A DNA stretch of 12,569 nucleotides from an uncultured Coprococcus sp. (GTDB lineage: Bacteria; Bacillota; Clostridia; Lachnospirales; Lachnospiraceae). This document shows positions 8,155 through 12,569 of this stretch, piece by piece. Position 1 is the stretch's first letter, and each line of letters opens with the position of its first letter. The DNA is taken from NCBI GenBank assembly GCA_900548315.1, contig URJU01000047.1:1-12569 (forward strand), in the 5' to 3' direction. The notes below the pieces were generated by a model that saw only the letters and a program-made list of their open reading frames with translations, made no database searches and had not been told where the DNA came from. The position numbers were made by a program, and so were the translations under genes.

Positions 8155-8427
8155 ATGAAGAAGAGAATCATAACTGTAGTAGGTAAGGATAGCGTGGGAA
8201 TCACAGCTAAGGTATGCGTATATCTGGCAAACAATCAGATCAATATTCTTGACATATCTCAGACTATAGTTGCAGGGTATTTCAATATGATGATGGTGGT
8301 TGACACTCAGGAGTCATCAAAATCAACAGAACTCATCGCATCAGAGCTTGGTCAGATCGGAGACGAGATTGGAGTTCAGATAAAAGTACAGCACGAGAAG
8401 ATCTTTGAGACAATGCACAGAATCTAA
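8155..8427 (+). CDS. Stand-alone ACT-domain protein, UPF0237 type
   Basis: This 90-aa protein is essentially one ACT domain (beta-alpha-beta-beta-alpha-beta), a fold that commonly binds amino acids and dimerises. It opens with MKKRIITVVGKDSVGITAKV; the GKDxxGI turn is where ligands bind in related domains. The LDISQTIVAGYFNMMMVVD segment is typical of the UPF0237 group. The start at 8155 is chosen because AAGGAGG lies 9 nt upstream and the length matches the family; an in-frame ATG at 8107 would give 106 aa. The UPF0210 gene starts 36 nt downstream, and the two families are commonly adjacent (for example in streptococci). It may therefore act as a small-molecule sensor or partner of that protein. 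The ligand cannot be told from sequence. Confidence 0.88.
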   Translation: MKKRIITVVGKDSVGITAKVCVYLANNQINILDISQTIVAGYFNMMMVVDTQESSKSTELIASELGQIGDEIGVQIKVQHEKIFETMHRI

Positions 8428-8463
8428 TAATACACAGTCTGACAGACGGAAAAGAGGATATAC

Positions 8464-9828
8464 ATGATTAGCATAAATGAAGTAATAGAGACCAACAAAA
8501 TGATCTCAGACATGAATCTGGATGTTCGTACCATCACAATGGGAATCAGTCTTTTAGATTGTGTAGGCACAGATGTGGACGATACATGTACAAAGATATA
8601 TAACAAGATAACAACATATGCCAAAGATCTTGTATCAACAGGTCAGGAGATATCAAGAAAATACGGCATTCCTATAGTAAACAAGCGAGTTTCTGTCACA
8701 CCTATAGCCTTAGTTGGCGGTTCAGTATGTAAGACAAGCAGTGATTTTGTAAAGATTGCAAAAGCCCTGGATAGAGCTGCGGATACAATAGGTGTTAATT
8801 TTATAGGTGGATATTCAGCTCTTGTAAATAAGGGAATGACACCTGCAGACGAACTTCTCATCCGCTCAATCCCTGAGGCTCTCTCCACAACAGGAAAGGT
8901 ATGCAGCTCAATAAATGTCGGATCGACCAAAACAGGTATAGATATGGACGCAGTTAAGCTCCTCGGTGAGATGATAAAAAATACTGCTGAACTCACAAAG
9001 GACGAAGACTCCATAGGATGTGCAAAACTGGTTGTATTCTGCAATGCACCTGATGACAACCCATTCATGGCTGGAGCTTTCCACGGTGTGACAGAGGGTG
9101 ATTGTGTAATAAATGTCGGTGTTAGCGGTCCTGGTGTCGTAAAGAAGGCTCTCGAGAAGGTCAGAGGTGAGAATTTCGAGGTTCTCTGTGAGACAATAAA
9201 AAAGACTGCATTCAAGGTAACAAGAGTTGGTCAGCTCGTTGCCAAAGAGGCATCAAAGATGCTCGGTGTACCATTTGGAATAGTTGATCTGTCTCTCGCC
9301 CCAACACCTGCTGTTGGTGACAGTGTCGGTGAGATCCTTGAGGAGATCGGTCTTGAGTATGCCGGAGCACCTGGAACAACAGCAGCACTTGCACTTCTCA
9401 ACGATCAGGTAAAGAAGGGGGGAGTTATGGCATCATCTTATGTGGGAGGTCTCTCAGGTGCATTTATCCCTGTATCAGAGGATCAGCGAATGATCGATGC
9501 AGTATCAGCAGGAGCTCTCACTCTGGAAAAACTTGAGGCTATGACATGTGTATGTTCAGTCGGACTGGATATGATCGCAATACCTGGTGATACATCTCCG
9601 GCAACAATCTCAGGAATCATAGCAGATGAGATGGCTCTCGGTATGATAAATCAAAAGACTACAGCTGTCAGACTTATCCCTGTTATTGGAAAGGGTCTTG
9701 GGGATCAGGCTGAATTTGGTGGACTTCTCGGATATGCACCGATTATGCCTGTCAACAGATTTGCCTGTGATAAGTTTGTGAACAGAGGCGGACGTATTCC
9801 GGCACCTATCCACAGTTTCAAGAACTAA
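8464..9828 (+). CDS. UPF0210 (DUF711) family protein of unknown function, pyruvate formate-lyase-like fold
   Basis: The 454-aa product is a clear full-length UPF0210/DUF711 protein. Conserved-looking stretches include VSVTPIALVGG 77-86, NFIGGYSALVNKGM 112-125, INVGSTKTGIDMDAV 150-164, FHGVTEGDCVINVGVSGPGV 206-225, TCVCSVGLDM 361-370 and the C-terminal NRGGRIPAPIHSFKN. The family is annotated as PFL-like by fold. However, I see no glycyl-radical motif (RVxGY) and no activase gene adjacent, so radical chemistry should not be assumed. Cys362 and Cys364 lie in the most conserved C-terminal block. There is no signal peptide or membrane helix. ATG 8464 has AAAGAGG at 8451-8457 with 6-nt spacing. 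It is coupled by proximity to the upstream ACT-domain gene and followed by a probable terminator. Confidence 0.93.
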   Translation: MISINEVIETNKMISDMNLDVRTITMGISLLDCVGTDVDDTCTKIYNKITTYAKDLVSTGQEISRKYGIPIVNKRVSVTPIALVGGSVCKTSSDFVKIAKALDRAADTIGVNFIGGYSALVNKGMTPADELLIRSIPEALSTTGKVCSSINVGSTKTGIDMDAVKLLGEMIKNTAELTKDEDSIGCAKLVVFCNAPDDNPFMAGAFHGVTEGDCVINVGVSGPGVVKKALEKVRGENFEVLCETIKKTAFKVTRVGQLVAKEASKMLGVPFGIVDLSLAPTPAVGDSVGEILEEIGLEYAGAPGTTAALALLNDQVKKGGVMASSYVGGLSGAFIPVSEDQRMIDAVSAGALTLEKLEAMTCVCSVGLDMIAIPGDTSPATISGIIADEMALGMINQKTTAVRLIPVIGKGLGDQAEFGGLLGYAPIMPVNRFACDKFVNRGGRIPAPIHSFKN

Positions 9829-9885
9829 TTTTGATCGCATATAATCATACCTTTTTTGAGGCGACAGGATACGATATATACAGAG

Positions 9886-9925
9886 GATGCGCACGGGACT
9901 TTCGCATTTCGTGCGCATCTCTTTT
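9886..9925 (+). terminator. Stem-loop with T-run between the UPF0210 and radical SAM genes
   Basis: GATGCGCACG (9886-9895) pairs perfectly with CGTGCGCATC (9910-9919) across a 14-nt loop. With one bulged G the stem can extend by three further pairs (AGA with TCT). The 3' arm runs into TCTTTT, as expected for an intrinsic terminator. It starts 57 nt after the UPF0210 stop and lies in the only long gap of the window (139 nt). The loop is larger and the T-run shorter than ideal, so partial termination, or a 5'-leader or mRNA-stability hairpin, is also possible. Confidence 0.7.
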
Positions 9926-9967
9926 ACTGTAATTGATTATTTTAATTTGTATAAGGATTATTATTTT

Positions 9968-11836
9968 ATGAGAAGATTAGCTTTACCGGATGAGATACTG
10001 ATGAAAGTTGAAAAACCCGCAAGATATATAGGCGGTGAGTACAACAGTGTTATCAAGGACAAAAACAATATAGATGTTCGTTTCTGTATGTGTTTTCCTG
10101 ATGTGTATGAGATAGGTATGTCACATCTCGGAATTCAGATACTATATGACATGTTTAATAGAAGGGACGACACATGGTGTGAACGCGTGTATTCACCATG
10201 GCCTGATCTTGATGCGGAGATGAGGGAACATAATATCCCTCTGTTTGCGCTTGAATCTCAGGATCCAATAAGTGATTTTGACTTTTTAGGTATAACTCTT
10301 CAATATGAAATGTGCTATACGAATATTCTTCAGATTCTTGATCTCTCGGGAATCCCTCTTCGCACAAAAGATAGAAAAAAAGGCGACACATTGGTCATCG
10401 GAGGTGGTCCGTGTTCATATAATCCTGAGCCTATAGCTGACTTTTTTGATATTTTTTATATGGGCGAGGGAGAGGTGTCATACGATGAATTACTTGAACT
10501 CTACAAGGTCTACAAACATTCTGACATGACGAGACAGGAATTCCTCATAAAGGTGTCAAACATCCCAGGACTTTATGTGCCAGAACTGTATGAGGTTACT
10601 TATCACGAGGACGGAACCATTTCATCATTTGGTCCGAAATTTGAAGGAATTCCTTCCACCATATCAAAAACAGTAGTAATGGATCACAGCAAGGTGACAT
10701 ATCCGGAAAAGCCGGTTGTCTCATTTATGAAACTCACCCAGGACAGAGTTGTGCTGGAGATCATGCGAGGCTGTATAAGGGGGTGCCGTTTCTGCCAGGC
10801 CGGGATGATATATAGACCGACAAGACCGAAAAACGTGGACATGCTGAAAGGATATGCTGAAAAGATGCTGGCGAATACCGGTCATGAAGAGATCACCTTC
10901 AGCAGTCTGTCATCCAGTGATTACGAGGATCTTCCTGAACTCACAGACTGTCTCATTGAAAAGATGGACAACGAACATGTAAACATTTCCCTTCCGTCCC
11001 TGCGTATAGATGCATTCTCTCTTGATGTAATGAGCAAGATCCAGGATGTCAAGAAGAGCTCTCTTACATTTGCACCGGAGGCAGGAACTCAGAGGCTTAG
11101 GAATGTCATCAATAAAGGACTTACAAAGGATGATATCATGAATGGCGCCCTTAAGGCATTTAAGGGCGGCTGGGACAAGGTGAAACTTTATTTCATGATG
11201 GGGTTGCCAACTGAGACTTATGACGACATATCGGGAATTGCAGATCTTTCAGAGGAGATTACAGAACTCTTCTTTGCAAACATACCTAGAGAGGAAAGAA
11301 ACGGGCGTGTCATGGTCACTGCGTCGGCATCATATTTTGTGCCAAAGCCATTTACCCCATTTCAGTGGGCGCCAATGATAAGACCCGAGGAATTTGTAAA
11401 GAGAGCCTATTTTGTGAAGGACAGATTTCGCGAGGAGAAGAATCATAAGAGTCTCAAATTTCAGTATCATGAAGCGGACATTACCATACTTGAAGGACTT
11501 CTTGCAAGAGGTGATAGGAAACTCTGTGATGTCATATATGATGTCTATAAATCAGGACAAATATTTGACGCATGGACAGAGTTTTTCAAAAAAGAAAACT
11601 GGGATAATGCCATGGCAAAGCATGGACTTGACATTGATTTTTATACATACCGAGACAGAAGTGTTGACGAGATCCTCCCATGGGATTTCATCGATATAGG
11701 AGTGACGAGAAAATTTCTTGAGCGAGAGTGGGAAAATGCACAGAATGAGAAGGTGACTCCTAACTGCAGACAGCAATGTTCTGGCTGTGGTGCAGCAAGA
11801 TTTGGAGGAGGTGTGTGCTTTGAAAATAAGAATTAA
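9968..11836 (+). CDS. Radical SAM protein with B12-binding-like N-terminal domain (TIGR03960 family)
   Basis: The 622-aa protein has an N-terminal Rossmann-like region resembling B12-binding domains (about 35-230, with VIGGGP 143-148 and MGEGE 165-169). A radical SAM domain follows, with the [4Fe-4S] motif RGCIRGCRFC (Cys269, 273, 276). There is a Cys-rich tail (Cys600, 604, 607, 617) that could hold another metal centre. No DxHxxG cobalamin motif is present; the nearest is MSHLG at 51-55, so cobalamin binding is doubtful. The function of the family is not established; RNA or ribosome modification is often suspected because of gene context, which is inference. The ATG at 9968 is preferred over an earlier in-frame ATG at 9888, because the latter lies inside the terminator stem and adds an unrelated stretch; AAGGA at 9953-9957 is 10 nt upstream of 9968. 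It overlaps the next gene by 17 nt. Confidence 0.92.
   Translation: MRRLALPDEILMKVEKPARYIGGEYNSVIKDKNNIDVRFCMCFPDVYEIGMSHLGIQILYDMFNRRDDTWCERVYSPWPDLDAEMREHNIPLFALESQDPISDFDFLGITLQYEMCYTNILQILDLSGIPLRTKDRKKGDTLVIGGGPCSYNPEPIADFFDIFYMGEGEVSYDELLELYKVYKHSDMTRQEFLIKVSNIPGLYVPELYEVTYHEDGTISSFGPKFEGIPSTISKTVVMDHSKVTYPEKPVVSFMKLTQDRVVLEIMRGCIRGCRFCQAGMIYRPTRPKNVDMLKGYAEKMLANTGHEEITFSSLSSSDYEDLPELTDCLIEKMDNEHVNISLPSLRIDAFSLDVMSKIQDVKKSSLTFAPEAGTQRLRNVINKGLTKDDIMNGALKAFKGGWDKVKLYFMMGLPTETYDDISGIADLSEEITELFFANIPREERNGRVMVTASASYFVPKPFTPFQWAPMIRPEEFVKRAYFVKDRFREEKNHKSLKFQYHEADITILEGLLARGDRKLCDVIYDVYKSGQIFDAWTEFFKKENWDNAMAKHGLDIDFYTYRDRSVDEILPWDFIDIGVTRKFLEREWENAQNEKVTPNCRQQCSGCGAARFGGGVCFENKN
11804..11811 (+). 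promoter_or_regulatory. Ribosome binding site deciding a TTG start for the DUF2344 gene
   Basis: GGAGGAGG lies inside the 3' end of the radical SAM gene, where it encodes part of a Gly-rich segment, exactly 8 nt before TTG 11820. An upstream GTG at 11787 lacks such a site and would add eleven residues with no family resemblance. Confidence 0.8.
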
Positions 11837-12518
11837 ATACTCCAAACTTGGCAACATCCGATTCATAGGGCACCTTGATGTTATGAGATATTTCCAGAAA
11901 GAGATACGGAGAGCCGGACTTGATGTCAGCTATTCGAAGGGCTATTCCCCTCATCAGATAATTTCATTTGCCGCCCCTCTGGCTATGGGGATCACATCGG
12001 ATGGTGAATATTTTGACGGTGAATTTGAGTCTGTTACAACATCAAAGGATATGATAGATGCTCTCAACGCTGTTTCAGTTGATGAGATGAAAGTCACAGA
12101 GTGTGTAATTTTACCGGATGATGCCAAAAATTCCATGTCAGTTGTATCAGCATCAGACTATGTTATCACATTTGAGGAACGCGCATCTGATGATGAGAAG
12201 ACAAAACTGATCGAGAGTGTCATGGATTTCATGTCACAAAATGAAATAGTTATCCTCAAAAAGACAAAAAAGAGTGAACGAGAGGAGAATATAAAACCTG
12301 GCATCATAAATTGCGAGCTAAGGGATGACTCCATATACATGCTCCTTTCAACCGGAAGTGAATACAATCTAAAGCCGGAGCTTGTAATGCAGGCACTATA
12401 CGCATATACAGGTATAGAACACAATCAGTTCCATTATCATATACACAGACTTGAGACATATATGGATTCACCCAAAGGTGATTTAATGCCGCTCTACAAG
12501 GCCGGTACATCGTTCTGA
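11820..12518 (+). CDS. DUF2344 / radical-SAM-linked protein (TIGR03936 family)
   Basis: This is a 232-aa partner of the upstream radical SAM protein; in some bacteria the two are fused into one polypeptide. Family features seen are the start KIRIKYSKLGNIRFIGHLDVMR (residues 2-23), SYSKGYSPHQIISFAAPLAMG (38-58), SDGEYFD (60-66), and a C-terminal region with YHIHRLETY near 206-214. The biochemical role is unknown; substrate or RNA delivery to the radical SAM partner is a guess. The TTG at 11820 is chosen over a GTG at 11787 because GGAGGAGG sits 8 nt upstream and the conserved family start follows at once. The 17-nt overlap with the upstream gene points to translational coupling. In related genomes an RNase E/G gene often follows, but the window ends 51 nt after the stop with no start codon I can support. 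Confidence 0.9.
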   Translation: MKIRIKYSKLGNIRFIGHLDVMRYFQKEIRRAGLDVSYSKGYSPHQIISFAAPLAMGITSDGEYFDGEFESVTTSKDMIDALNAVSVDEMKVTECVILPDDAKNSMSVVSASDYVITFEERASDDEKTKLIESVMDFMSQNEIVILKKTKKSEREENIKPGIINCELRDDSIYMLLSTGSEYNLKPELVMQALYAYTGIEHNQFHYHIHRLETYMDSPKGDLMPLYKAGTSF

Positions 12519-12569
12519 TACGACTTTGATAAAAGCTTTGATCCAACACTTTAATCAAAACTGATACAT

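Noticed and set aside
8643..9215. 190-codon open frame on the - strand inside the UPF0210 gene
   Set aside because: Lies fully within a well-recognised gene on the other strand; the composition is that of a codon-bias shadow and no family is recognisable.
8464..9828. UPF0210 protein as a true glycyl-radical enzyme
   Set aside because: No RVxGY glycyl-radical motif near the C-terminus and no adjacent activating enzyme; the PFL link is by fold only.
9856..9882. Possible promoter TTGAGG-15-TATACA before the radical SAM gene
   Set aside because: Spacer is too short and the -35 weak; it would also start transcription within the terminator-like stem.
9888..9967. N-terminal extension of the radical SAM protein from ATG 9888
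   Set aside because: The ATG falls within the terminator stem, the added 27 residues resemble no family sequence, and a better placed start with AAGGA exists at 9968.
11787..11819. GTG start giving a 243-aa DUF2344 protein
   Set aside because: No ribosome binding site at that position, and the family N-terminus begins at TTG 11820 behind GGAGGAGG.
12524..12559. Repeated CTTTGAT (12524-12530, 12536-12542) and matching ATCAAA (12554-12559) after the last gene
   Set aside because: Six-base AT-rich matches near the window edge are expected by chance, and no T-run follows within the window; the context is cut off.
12519..12569. Start of an RNase E/G gene, as often found after DUF2344
   Set aside because: No ribosome binding site with start codon or recognisable N-terminus appears in the remaining 51 bases.

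Overview
The window is 12.6 kb of ordinary low-to-mid GC chromosome from an anaerobic Firmicute. It most resembles the Clostridia, and probably the Lachnospiraceae. The evidence is the smc-ftsY pair, strong AGGAGG-type ribosome binding sites, frequent TTG starts, an oxygen-sensitive ferredoxin/ASKHA protein, and the paired radical SAM and DUF2344 genes. No taxonomic marker such as rRNA is present, so the family-level call is inference. Every gene lies on the + strand and coding density is very high. I see no tRNA, rRNA, IS element, CRISPR array, prophage gene or significant repeat.

The first 11 bases match the inner end of the Tn5/Nextera mosaic-end adapter, directly followed by smc codons. 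The left edge therefore looks like a read or contig end with untrimmed adapter, and smc is truncated by the assembly rather than by biology.

Layout: (1) 12-3431, smc, the chromosome-organising SMC ATPase, lacking about 46 N-terminal residues including Walker A. (2) 3490-4497, ftsY, the signal recognition particle receptor GTPase. (3) 4585-5835, a threonine ammonia-lyase with one ACT domain. (4) 5836-7257, a short RACo-like [2Fe-2S]/ASKHA protein whose TTG start directly abuts the lyase stop codon. (5) 7274-8071, a YycJ/WalJ-type metallo-beta-lactamase-fold hydrolase. (6) 8155-8427, a 90-aa stand-alone ACT-domain protein (UPF0237 type). (7) 8464-9828, a UPF0210/DUF711 protein, the usual partner of (6). 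A stem-loop with a T-run at 9886-9925 probably ends or attenuates this transcript. (8) 9968-11836, a TIGR03960-type radical SAM protein. (9) 11820-12518, its DUF2344 partner (TIGR03936), overlapping by 17 nt. The last 51 bases contain no recognisable gene.

Functionally, the left part combines chromosome segregation and membrane-protein targeting. The middle has amino-acid catabolism and sensing genes (threonine lyase, two ACT domains) interleaved with a putative corrinoid-protein reductive activator. The right part is an uncharacterised radical SAM pair. Short gaps and shared orientation suggest one long transcription unit up to the stem-loop near 9.9 kb, then a second one. Nothing here is clearly a new system. 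The best leads are the coupled threonine-lyase/RACo-like pair, the ACT/UPF0210 pair, and the radical SAM/DUF2344 pair. The last two are recognisable conserved families for which I know no established function.
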